Shown: in pieces, positions 36,301 to 46,424 of the stretch | Layout: each line of letters begins with the position of its first letter | How positions within the stretch are numbered: position 1 is the stretch's first letter | Assembly (NCBI GenBank): GCA_036897625.1 | Contig: JAYMTA010000047.1 | Location: 1 to 55,309 of the forward strand | DNA from: Pelargonium cotyledonis | Lineage: Eukaryota; Streptophyta; Magnoliopsida; Geraniales; Geraniaceae | DNA length: 55,309 bases | Direction of reading: 5' to 3' | Notes under the pieces: generated by a model | What the model was told of the DNA's origin: nothing | Databases searched by the model: none | The model's input: the letters and a program-made list of their open reading frames with translations, nothing else | Program-made: the position numbers and the translations under genes

Positions 36301-38642
36301 CCCAGTTTAATAAATGGAGGGCTTACCAGCTCGGCTTCCAACTCCTTGACAGCGTGCAGAGAAATCAAGTGTTTCCCTTACTGTCATCTCTGAAATGTGC
36401 AGATCATGTTGGCTTACATAAGCTGAGGTTTTCTGCGGAATGAACTCTTCTATTCCACACCCATTGTAGGATATTTCTCCTGCAACCTACAGAAATCAAA
36501 CAAAAAAGTAGCTGTAAGAAATTAACCAAAAGCAAAGGTTACAAGAAATTAAATATGGTATTAAACTGTTCATCATTAACTGATGATGAACTTTGACTAT
36601 ATGTCAGTTTGAGGCAGTAGGGTTGTAATTGTAGTATTGTACTGCACTACGGCTAATAGTAATAGCTTTTCAAGAGTTCTAAAGCTTCAAGTTGTATCTT
36701 AAGCAGCAACTTACAAACCTTAGAATTACATAAACAATTTACCTTTTCCAGCTTCTGGACTCGAGTCTACTAATTGACACTGGAGATGGTTTAACCAAGT
36801 TTTTTTTTTTTTTTTTTCAATTTCAATAAACCTCCCTTAGCTCACAATCTCAGAAAAATGCCATTGGGGCACATGTTCGACTACAGAAGTTAAGTTGTCA
36901 AGTTACCTTAAGAGAATGGCTTAATTTCCCAGATAATGCCAACAAAAACGTGGTTTTGCCACAACCTGGAGGACCAAGCAATAAAGTCATCCTGCACATA
37001 TGACAAGCTCAAGTTAGAGAACCATTGGAGAATGAACCTTTCATTAACAATGGAACCTGAAATTTACTACCCTGTAGCAAAAATTAGAAGACATCATACA
37101 CAAAATGCAGCGTGTACTAATCCTAACTTTTGTTGGTCCTGTACGTACTTGGCCAAATCAAATATCAGATATCAGTGAAATGATATGCATTCACTCCCAT
37201 TACATCCTTCCAAAGCTTGTTTGGTTAGGGGCAGCACCAGTAGAAAAGAAAAATCGGATCTTAAATCACCCCTGAGTAAATCTAAAGAAAAGCTTCCTTA
37301 AGAGCCTAGAATCAAATTCTATCCCGTGTTCTTTTTGCTAGTATACTAACAGAAAATGAGATCTGAGGTGAATCACCAGTTCACCACATTCCTTGATGAA
37401 ATTTGAACATGACAGAAGGAACAAAACTGAGGATTCATGTATGCCAACTGTTTCTTGACTAACTGAATAATTGAAAAATGTACCTTCCTGGCTTGATGAT
37501 GCTGCTGACATCGTTGAGGATGCTTATTTTTGCTTCTTGTTTTGAACCTGTCAGCCTGGAAAAACCCTGTAACAAACATGTGAGCTCCAATTAAGTACAC
37601 AACCAACAGAAAATAAGAATTCAGTATTCTGTTAGATAAGTTATCGCTAGAATTAAGTTATAGGTACTCACAGAAAATATGCTTTTTGTACTGTTCCATA
37701 AGGTAGGGAGAGGCTTGCCATGAACTACTTCACACTCTGCTTGCACACAAAGATTTTTACATCGTACTTCCACTGTAGGCAACTTCACACCAACTCTACA
37801 GAACAGAAATGGAACTGTATATTATTAATTGGTGTTGGTGCACAAAAAGGATATGCTGTCATGATAAAGAAAGTACTAATAATTGTGATCACTTGTAATA
37901 TACGAACGCTTCTCAGACTATGAAAGTGATTAAGGAATGTTTCTAGTATGTTATCACAATCCTGTATCAAAGATATAAGCCTTTGGAGGAAATGCTATGT
38001 ACATATGAAACCAAATGCATGCTGTAACTGTATTTGAAATTTAGTGTTTAGTTACTAAATGAAAAAGGAATTATTTGCCTATCAACAAACATACATGCAC
38101 ATGAAAGAAACATTGACGGTGATGACAAAACTCACGTTTCTGTTGAATTATGCCTACGCGTGTTTTTTTTTTTTTTTTGAAATCGCCTACACATAAGTGT
38201 TAATGTAATATATATGAATGCGTATATATGCATATCTCATAGAAGAATAAAGAAATTACTTGTCAATTCTTTTTCGCAGTTTCTGCAACAAACGAAGGTT
38301 ATCATTCTCAATATGCTTGATGAGATTCTCAATGAACATATGCCGTTCTTGAGGTCCCAGTTTGCCAACGTTTGTGACTCGTTTCACTTTAACGTCTCCA
38401 TTTCCATCGTCAACATACTTTTCATCAAACAATGCTGTAGTGATTCGATCCATAGTGGGTAATCTCTGAACTGCATCCCACTGTAACTCGTATTCAATTT
38501 CACCATCACTATAATCTGCAGAATCCAGAGCCCTGAAACTCGATGCGTGACTTCTGAATGAGGATCTTATGCTTCTTCCAAGCTCCGCCAACTCAATACG
38601 CACCGATTCTATCTCATCTGGTCCAGCCAGCAGCTGAGCCAT
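30319..38642 (-). CDS. PDR-type (full-size) ABCG transporter, ABCG30-like
   Basis: Exons in transcript order: 38642-38260, 37795-37672, 37566-37484, 36991-36907, 36486-36327, 36217-36141, 35767-35714, 35632-35542, 35375-35074, 34987-34706, 34574-34261, 34078-33918, 33831-33725, 33615-33462, 33368-33231, 33145-33072, 32974-32642, 32550-32260, 32069-31986, 31887-31754, 31622-31395, 31283-31112, 30923-30669, 30591-30319. They join to 1452 codons plus stop, the usual PDR length. Order: N-terminal region with RLPT near residue 79; NBD1 (GPPGCGKTT at 203-211, VSGGQ at 342-346, Walker B ending MDE at 365-367); six-helix membrane domain; NBD2 (GVSGAGKTT at 895-903, MDEPTSGLD); second membrane domain ending NFQRR. 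It should be an ATP-driven plasma-membrane transporter; the substrate is unknown. ABCG30 similarity is strong at the N terminus (RLPT..R.TTAL). The start ATG is the only one in frame with the family N terminus. A TATATAT stretch lies about 57 bp upstream. Intron 22 has a GC donor. Confidence 0.92.
30966..31090. mobile_element. Short Stowaway-like MITE in ABCG intron 22
   Basis: The left end CTCCTTTTGTCCCCAAATGA and the right end CATCCTAGGACGGAAGGAG are inverted relatives, and TA follows the right end. The left flank reads CA rather than TA, so that border is less certain. It fills most of a 188-bp intron. The same intron in the paralogue (27654-27738) is 85 bp and has no MITE. Confidence 0.7.
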
Positions 38643-41171
38643 TATTGGGTAAACTAAAGAATTACAAATTTGTAAAGATCAAGAAGAAAAGAGAGTGGTA
38701 TATATGGTAATGGAGATGATAAACTCACATCCAGTAGCTATCATGAATGAGGTAATTCAATACGTCATTTAGTTATGTTGTGACAAGTAAATGAATCGTT
38801 GATCATGCTGTACAAATAGGTACAACTGAATCAACTAGAATATAAATATTTGGTTATATATACATGCCTTGCCTACCTCCTTGTGCAAGGATAAATGTTC
38901 AAACAATTATAGAAAGAAAAAATTACATGTGCATTAAACAATTCAAAATGGCATGTTTCATTCATCTTACACCATGTATATATATTTATATAAAAACTGA
39001 ACTTGTTCTTGTACATTTACATATATTAATAAGAGAAAGAATACAAACTACTGTCTCTCTCTCTCACATACATACCATAGACTGAAACCTATGAAGCACG
39101 ATTACGGGTACAAGTATCCAATACGGTACGTCTATTTTTCAGAAAGTCTAGGTATGGGTACGGTGGGGTACTTATAAATAAAAATAATTAAAAATTAAAT
39201 ATATGCTCTAATAATGTTATAACTAATAACAAAGTAATAGAAGTAAGTTTAGAGTTCTTGTATGGAGATTCACCCAAGAAGTACCCGAAAAGTACCCATT
39301 GTTCACTTTATTTGGGTAAGTACCCGGTACGTACCCAAAAGTACCCACGGAGTACTAGTACCGGTACCAGTAGGTCCTTCTCCTGGGAGTACCCGTGCTT
39401 CATAGACTGAAACAGTTAAATCAAGAATAGGTGATTTTTGAGTTTTTTTTTTTTTATATATATATAGTTTACCCGCCTTTCTAATAATAGCCATTAACCG
39501 AACTTGTAGAGTTTTTAGTTAGATGTGCAATATCATTCAGATAAAGAAAAATTCAAGTAACTAAGCAGAAAAATATAAAATAAAAATATATCCCAAGGGT
39601 GATTGGTCCAACTCAAGAACAGACAGAAGTATTAGATTATGGCCAACTAGCATTGTTTAAGGGAATTAAATTTTATAATCAGGCAAGGCATTGACTTTCC
39701 AACAGCTAGTTATATATGGTAATGGAATTGCCTTCTGTTGTTTTATATTGATTTATTTCAGAAACTTGTAACTAAAGATACCAGATAATTAAGATAATCC
39801 CACAAATTAACAATCAAGTCATAATTAGCCGAGAGTTAATATATAACCAATGCCTAAATCTGAAACGAATCTGCGTGTGAATTCATCGAAAACATTTTAT
39901 TCCCTTTTTCTAGCTTCGTATTTTCGGTTTCTATTATATAACAAACTGATAGGCCAGCATGAAACTGAAGGGAGGTGAGTTTCCGAAATCAAAATGAATA
40001 GAGTCAGATCATTAAAACAGAATGGTAAATTGATAGGTAGTTCCTAAACTGAGCACCCAACGGACCTGACTGACTCCGAGAAAAAAAGAAAAGAAAAAAA
40101 AAAGGTCATGATGCTTGATGGTATAACAGTTGGTCAGCAGCTGCATGTGCAACTATCTCCTGGCATCTCTCATGACACTTATTATTTAAGACTAAATAAG
40201 CTTCAGATACAAATAAAATGCCATATGATCATAGCATAAGAACAAAAGTGAATATTGCAATTTATTAGGATTTTGCAAGCTAGGAAGTGGCATACAATAG
40301 TGTACGAAGACACATTACCATACCACATAGCAGCAAAGATTGGCATTTGACTCAAAACAGAGAGACAAGCAGTCAGTGAAACCAGATTAAGATCTCCCCG
40401 AGTTTGTGGTTCTCATGGTTTGCCTGAGAGACCCACAGATGAGGAAGGATTGTCAAGGACCTATGTAACACCAGATAGAGTATCTCAGACATTTCCTTAA
40501 GTAGTTCACAAAAGTGAATTTCACAAGAAAAAAATGAAGTCAGAGAGAGATGGAGACCTTCATGCTGAGATGCATATATTCAAGTTTAAAACGCCCACCA
40601 CGGCTTTGCACAATTGCCCAGAGTAAAAAAGAAATTCAATTTGTAGCTTCTGTTTTTGGCGTCAAAAGGCTCCAAGGGGCTTCAACTTCTCCATATAAAG
40701 TTGTCAGCCAAACACATACTAAATGACCAGACATTACATGGCTTCAACAAACAAAAACAAAATTTCAGCAACTGCCACCAAGTAAACAATAATAAACCAT
40801 GGAGGAAGTCATACATGTAAGATAAAGAAAGATAATAATAAAACTGACATGTTACCATAACCTACAAAAATTCAAACTTGAATGAAAAACACCTCTATAA
40901 GTACATCAACTATGTACAACCAACTATTGGATCAGAATGTTGTCCTTTAAACTTCAGAGATGACTCATGGAATGTTACAGAACTTTACACGAGATACGCG
41001 GGCAGGATTCAGGACACGAACATCTGCAGCAATCCTTCAAAGCAAAGCTTTAAATGCCGAAAATCATAAATCGGTAATGTCACCAAGAGACCACATTGTC
41101 ATACTAAAAAGAGAATACTAATCAGTTGCAGAAGCAGGCATTTAACAGATAAGCAGTTGTTCTCTGTGTTC
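38643..41171. other. Intergenic DNA: ABCG promoter side and PPR 3' side
   Basis: The left part is the upstream region of the intact ABCG gene, which is transcribed leftward. The right part should hold the 3'UTR of the PPR gene. A hAT-like MITE sits at 39089-39405, about 450 bp before the ABCG start. The rest is AT-rich with poly(T) and (TA) runs near 39440-39470. No coding exon is recognised. Confidence 0.6.
39089..39405. mobile_element. hAT-like MITE with perfect 12-bp TIRs and 8-bp TSD
   Basis: CTATGAAGCACG at 39089-39100 is an exact inverted match of CGTGCTTCATAG at 39394-39405. ACTGAAAC flanks the element on both sides (39081-39088 and 39406-39413), giving an 8-bp target duplication as in the hAT superfamily. 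The interior is packed with GGGTAC/GTACCC words in both orientations near each end. At 317 bp it has no coding capacity. It lies upstream of the intact ABCG gene. Confidence 0.8.
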
Positions 41172-43226
41172 TCAATCAACTAACTCCAATTCAATTGGTT
41201 CGTCATTTTTAGGACCATCAGCAATCATCTCCTTATCCAGCTCCAAATAGTAGATCTTGTCATTCATGCCTTCCTTTCTATATGCCTCCACCATGACAGA
41301 GTAGGTTGTGGAGTCTGGTTGACACTGCTTATCTTTCATTCGTTTGTAAACTCTCTCCATCTCCAACAAATCACCAGCCTTTGCACATGCAGATATAACT
41401 GCATTAAAAAATGAGGTATTCTCGGGTATCTCAAACTTCCCAGCTAATTGAACACTGCTAATCACCTTGTGGAAGAGCCCTGCATTTGCGTATCCCCTAA
41501 TAAGGCAACAGAATGTCTTTGTGTCTGCTTTCATACGCTCCTCACGCATCTGGTCAAATGTGTACTCCATCTGTTTTGCATCCCCAACATCGGCAAAAGC
41601 CTCAATCACATTATTGTAAGTTGACGTTGTCCATGGAAATTCAAGTTTACGCATGTACTCCATCACAGACGACATTTTATCATACATTCGTTTCTTTCCA
41701 TAAGCACCGATCAAGATATTGAAAGTACGTGTTTCTGGTTCAATTCCAAAATTACGAAACTTCTCATACCATTTCTCCATCATATCAATATGACCTTTGT
41801 TACCAAACACACTGAGGATAGTGTTCATTGTCCAAACATCAGGTTTGGATGACCTGCTCTCCAACATCCCTGATAACACCTTCTCCATCTGGTCATATTT
41901 CTCTACCCTCCCATATCCTTTTAACACTATGTTTTGGGTGACTGTGTTTGGAGTAATAGACCTTACATCCATTTCTTCATACAGGGAAGCAACCAGATCG
42001 AAATGAGAAGCATCAATACATGCTTTAATCAAGATACTGTATGAGTAGACATCAGGCTGGCACCGAGGGAGGCTCTTCATTTGGTTAAGAATCGAGAATG
42101 CATCGTCAATGAGATTGCTCCGACAATAAGCCCCAAGTAAGGCAGTGTAAAGTGCAGCAGTAGGTTCACATCCTTCTTCAACCATCATGTCAAAAAGCTG
42201 ATGGGCACATTGGGGTTGGCCACATCTGCCAAGCAGAACAATGAGTTTCATGTATGTCCCTTCTTTTGGTTGATAAAAAGGCTGCTCTCTGAGCATTTCA
42301 AACACCTAAACATTCAAACAGACCACTGTTATCCTTATTACTTTCAAGACATTCGTATACTCTCAGTAGTAAGACCATTCAAATGGTTCTTTTTCGGATG
42401 CATATTTAATAAAAAAAAATCCAGTTCTTATTTTAGATTCAGTAGCTCTAGAGGTTACCATTCTTCACTAATTCAACTTAAACAATTAATTCCTAAAATC
42501 AAACCCCCATTAAAGCATTCAACTGAAACACTACCCTTTATCCAAAACATCACAGTACTCATAAATCATTATCAAAATCTACTAAAACATATTGGGTCTC
42601 ACTATTTAGCAATAGCCCACAGAAAAAGGATGGAGTTTTTAACCATCATTTCCAATTCACTACCAAAATGCAAAACACACATTTGGGATTTAGTGATAAG
42701 CAATAACCCAAAAAAATTGTTTTTCGAAGCTCACCTCAAGGGCCTCGAGCCACTGCTTCTTCTGGATACGGTCGACCAGAGACTCAGTGACGGTACAGAC
42801 CCAAGCCTTGGAGTTGTCCCTGAGGTCCAGCTTCTTCTTCACGTTTTTGATCGGCGGCTTTCTGGGCTGCGATTGCGTGCCAGACGACCCCGGGAATTCT
42901 CCTTGCTTCCAGTGCCTCTTCTTCTCGACCACCGCAGATTTGGAAGAAGGATAAGACTTCGAAGGAGGATAAGACTTCGAAGATGGACGAGATTTTGAAG
43001 GAGAATAAGAATTCGTAGATGGTCGAGATTTTGAAGAAGGATAAGACTTTGAAGAAGAAGAAGAAGAATAGGAATTGGACTTTCTTCTAGGGGTAGCAAA
43101 TGCGCAGCGGATAAGACCTGAAAATGGACCGTTGGCTCTGCGTTTAGAGGTGAAGATTCTGGAATTGTTGTGAGGGAGAGGACAGCCGAGGAGTGAAGAA
43201 GAGAGTGACAACGATATTGACGCCAT
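41172..43226 (-). CDS. EMB2750: Plastid pentatricopeptide repeat protein, EMB2750/AtPPR2-like
   Basis: There are two exons, 43226-42735 and 42305-41172, separated by a 429-bp intron, giving 541 residues. The first 45 or so are rich in serine and basic residues with few acidic ones, fitting a chloroplast transit peptide. Residues 49-98 are a Ser/Lys/Pro repeat. From about 150 to 515 run roughly ten P-class PPR motifs, with phrases such as NTVTQNIVLKGYGR, PDVWTMNTILSVFG and ETRTFNILIGAYGKKRMYDK. These match, as I recall, Arabidopsis At3g06430 (EMB2750, AtPPR2), a plastid RNA-binding protein reported to bind 23S rRNA and needed for embryo development. No DYW or E domain follows, so RNA editing is not expected. 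The start is the first ATG in frame; an upstream frame extension begins at a TTG and was not used. Confidence 0.9.
42933..43080 (-). repeat. Coding minisatellite in the PPR protein
   Basis: The coding strand repeats variants of a unit encoding SKSYPSSKSRPS about five times (residues 49-98). It lies between the transit peptide and the first conserved block, where length change should be tolerated. The units are all in phase, so gain or loss would keep the frame. Confidence 0.85.
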
Positions 43227-43819
43227 GCTCTTTTCTCTTCGTTTATCTCTGTGATGCCCCAACGATAAGTGAGTGTTTCAGTAGCGACTAGCGGCTATTA
43301 ATTCTGAAAATGACATCATTGCGCTCGCCCTTTTCTTCTCTTTCACTTCAGCGTCCTCCATCTTTTTCTTTTCGGTTTATAGTTATACACGGGGTTCTTG
43401 AGCGGATACGTACACTTGCGATTGATATTTTTAGACCGTTTGATGACATTCAGACTAATATTTATTCGAGGTTTATTCACAGTTAAAGATTCCACCTCTC
43501 TTTGTGGATGTGTTGAGCGGAGATCGAACAAACATTCTTTCCACCCACGCAGCATGTGTTGCTAATTGCGACCCTAATCTTGGGTGCATCATGCATCTTT
43601 TTGTATACAAATGTACATTTGAAGAAGTAGAAGATAAAGAAAAACTTTGTTAGCAATGTAAGTTGAGATTGTGAGAATAGATTTCGAGTTCGATCCCTAG
43701 TGAACACATTAATAGGGAGACACTTATGGTTAGTGAAAAAAAATATATTGTTTTATTTTAACTTCTTGCTACCTCTCTTTTGTAAAATAGGGTTCAAATT
43801 GAGCTCGAGTCTAAATGGA

Positions 43820-44624
43820 TTGGACCTAAAAGGTTATATATTTTCAGATCTTCTGGATTGGTTTTTTTTTCTATGTTACCTCCTGTCCTCAAAACTTAGT
43901 TGTTTCGAGACTTGGACTGCAAATTTTTTATTTTTACACTCAATTTACCTACTATTGCTGGTAATCATAAGCCACGTCACCACGCCATGTCATCTTTTCG
44001 CCACGTCATGTCATCTTCATCTTCATCTTCTTGTCAATCGTGTTCATCTCTTCATGTCAATCACATTCTCGATTTTGTTTATCAAGTTAGAGATTGAGTT
44101 TGATTTTGGAAAGATAGTTGGAGATTTGATTTAAAAATATAAAAAAATCTGGAAAATTCATGTTCCGGTCCCCGGAATCTTCAAAGCTATGAATTTTCCG
44201 GCGCCGAAATCTTCAAATTTATGAATTTTCCGGTGCCAGAATCTTCAAATTCATAGCTTTGAAGATTCCGGTGCTGGAAAATTCAAAGATTTGAAGATTC
44301 CGACGCCAGAAAATTTATAGCTTTGAAGATTCCGGCACCGTCAAATTCAAAGCTTTGAAGATTCTGGTGCCGAAAAATTCAAAGCTTTGAAGATTCCGAC
44401 GCTGGCAAGATGATGATGATGATGACGTGGCAAAAAAAGTGACGTGGCGTAATGACGTGGCAAAATCGGTGACGTGGCATTTGGTTACCGGCAATAGTAG
44501 GTTAATTGGGTGTAAAAAAAAAATTGCAGTCCAAAGTTCGAAACGACTAAATTTTGAGGGCAGGGGGTAACATAGAAAAAAAACACAGTTCAGAAGATCT
44601 AAAAGTATATAACCCGGCCTAAAA
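43820..44624. mobile_element. Non-autonomous fold-back element with about 200-bp inverted arms
   Basis: The left arm (about 43820-44035) and right arm (about 44405-44624) are inverted copies of each other at roughly 80 percent by eye. For example, AGATCTTCTGGATTG pairs with CAGTTCAGAAGATCT, and CTACTATTGCTGGTAA with TTACCGGCAATAGTAG. GCCACGTCA repeats sit at the inner end of each arm. Between the arms, 44155-44405 is an array of short palindromic units such as AAAGCTTTGAAGATTCCGG. No transposase frame is present. The superfamily is uncertain because I see no clear target duplication. Confidence 0.75.
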
Positions 44625-45124
44625 TGTACAAGTGTTTATCAAGTCATTATTTTCGGAATAGTAATCTAAGGGTTACGAGCTATTCTTTCTTTCATGTTTA
44701 TAGAAAAGTATAAATAACTCTACAAGAAGAACAAAGAAACTCGGCAAAAATATGTATTCATTCAATTAAGGTAGAAGACCCAAAATATTTTTCTCAACTT
44801 TTGAGTTCCAATGCAATTTGATGTTCAAACTTTTATAAACTCAAAATAACTCATGAATTTTTAAATATTAAAATGATTTTGTTTATAAATTTCTGATATA
44901 AGCTCCAAGGTTTGTGACTATTTTGGGTCAATATTAGAAAGGTGATGAAACAAATTGGGTCGAAATAAAAAAAATTAGGGTTCAAATTGGGTCGAAATAA
45001 AAAAATTTAGGGTTCAAATTAGGTCGAAACACTAAAATTTTTGGACTATTTTGGGTTTAAAAATAGTTCACGTACCAAAATAGACCGAATTGTGTCTTCT
45101 ACTTCAATTAAAGACTAGTAATAT

Positions 45125-45311
45125 TACCACCAAACGCGTGAGTCAACTGGTAATGGGTTATTCCAGCTTAACCTGAGGTCTCGAGATCGAGTCTCAGGGA
45201 ATACAGTTGTATTAAAACTTTGTAGAGATAGCTTTGCCGCCCTACCTGGCTCGAATGAGAATTAGTTTGAGTGTCGTAAAACACCTTAAAGAAAAAAAAA
45301 AAAAAAAAAAA
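45125..45311 (+). mobile_element. tRNA-derived SINE with poly(A) tail and 8-bp TSD
   Basis: The A-box-like GTCAACTGG lies near 45142 and the B-box-like GAGATCGAGTCTC near 45184. An almost pure run of about 20 A ends at 45311. AGTAATAT at 45117-45124 and 45313-45320 is an exact target duplication. The length is about 187 bp. This is the clearest SINE in the window. Confidence 0.8.
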
Positions 45312-45809
45312 CAGTAATATCCACACTAATAACGTACAGTTTTGCTAAATAATTCAGCATAATGTTCACTCTTTTGAGCGCCAATAATATCAAGAAATCA
45401 TAAAACAAAACAAAAAATATTCATGCACTCTACATTATGTTTCAATTCAATTGCTTGAAATCCCAATCACAAAATTGTCTTCTTTCTAGTTCAGAGCTTC
45501 ATCTTCACAGTTCACACAAAGACCTAAAAATGAAAAGAATACCAGAAACCTATACACACCCATGATTGAGTCCATGACCCACCTACTACCCACAGACCAC
45601 CAATGGTTGTGGCAATGGCAGATTCATCTCACAACAATGCTGCTTTCTTGCAAGAGACTAATTTCTTCACCAAAATTTACATGTAGAATTCAAAAACCAG
45701 AATGCGAAAAAAATTAAATACTATGGCTCTACAATTCTCTACTCTGGGACCTTGCAGGACAGACCCAAGGATTCGGAAGGTCGAAAGAATGTTATATAAA
45801 TGGCTCGCC

Positions 45810-46374
45810 TCATGATTTTGAATCTTGATTGTCACTCTTATCCGTGTCGTAGCTTTCCTTTGGAGATTCAGCCTCCGTGATCCCAGCATGGCTCCTTCGG
45901 CGCCTTCGGTCCTGAATATACCAACAACAAAGAACATTTAAGGGTCCGTACGATAAAAACAAGATGCATATATTTTGGCCAGATTGATGCACCGATTCCA
46001 GACAAAGTTGTATGAGAGTTAGGAACCAAACCTCTCGAGGTATCGGGTATTCCTCTGATTCAAGCATACGTGCAACTTGACTCATCTTTGGCCGTTTCTC
46101 AGCATCTGGATCAACGCAGCGCAATGCAGTCAAAAGGGCTCGTTTGAGGGCACTTGTTGATGGTTTAGTCTCAATGTTTGGATCCACCACCTCTTCAGTG
46201 CGTCTGTTTGCAACCATCGTCTTTAGCCATTCAACCAGATTCACCTGCAAGAATCACACAAACAGGATCATGTCAAAACAACTATTCACATATATGTCCC
46301 GATTCAGTTCTTTGCACTGAGATTACATACAAAAATTTAAAAACATGAACTGATAAAACCTAATATGATTCCGG

Positions 46375-46424
<50 letters not shown>

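Larger units (their letters stand above)
43227..45809. other. Intergenic DNA upstream of the PPR gene and downstream of the kinase
   Basis: The first few hundred bases should carry the PPR promoter. A tRNA-like phrase, GAGTTCGATCCCTAG near 43688, may be part of an old SINE. A fold-back element (43820-44624) and a SINE (45125-45311) fill much of the rest. Near 44935-45030 the phrase AAATTGGGTCGAAATAAAAA is repeated in tandem. The right end should include the kinase 3'UTR. Confidence 0.6.

Noticed and set aside
42201..42998. 265-codon open frame on the plus strand
   Set aside because: It lies antisense to the PPR gene, across its intron and both exon edges. Its arginine/leucine-rich end is the complement of the Ser/Lys/Pro repeat.
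43227..43262. Upstream extension of the PPR protein
   Set aside because: The extended frame opens at TTG, not ATG. The first ATG at 43226 gives a normal transit peptide.
43640..43710. tRNA-like phrase GAGTTCGATCCCTAG considered as a tRNA gene or SINE
   Set aside because: No cloverleaf can be drawn around it, and neither a convincing A box nor a tail was found.
46377..46420. GA tract considered as a CRISPR-like or regulatory array
   Set aside because: It is a plain intronic dinucleotide repeat. There are no spacers, and the genome is a plant nuclear one.
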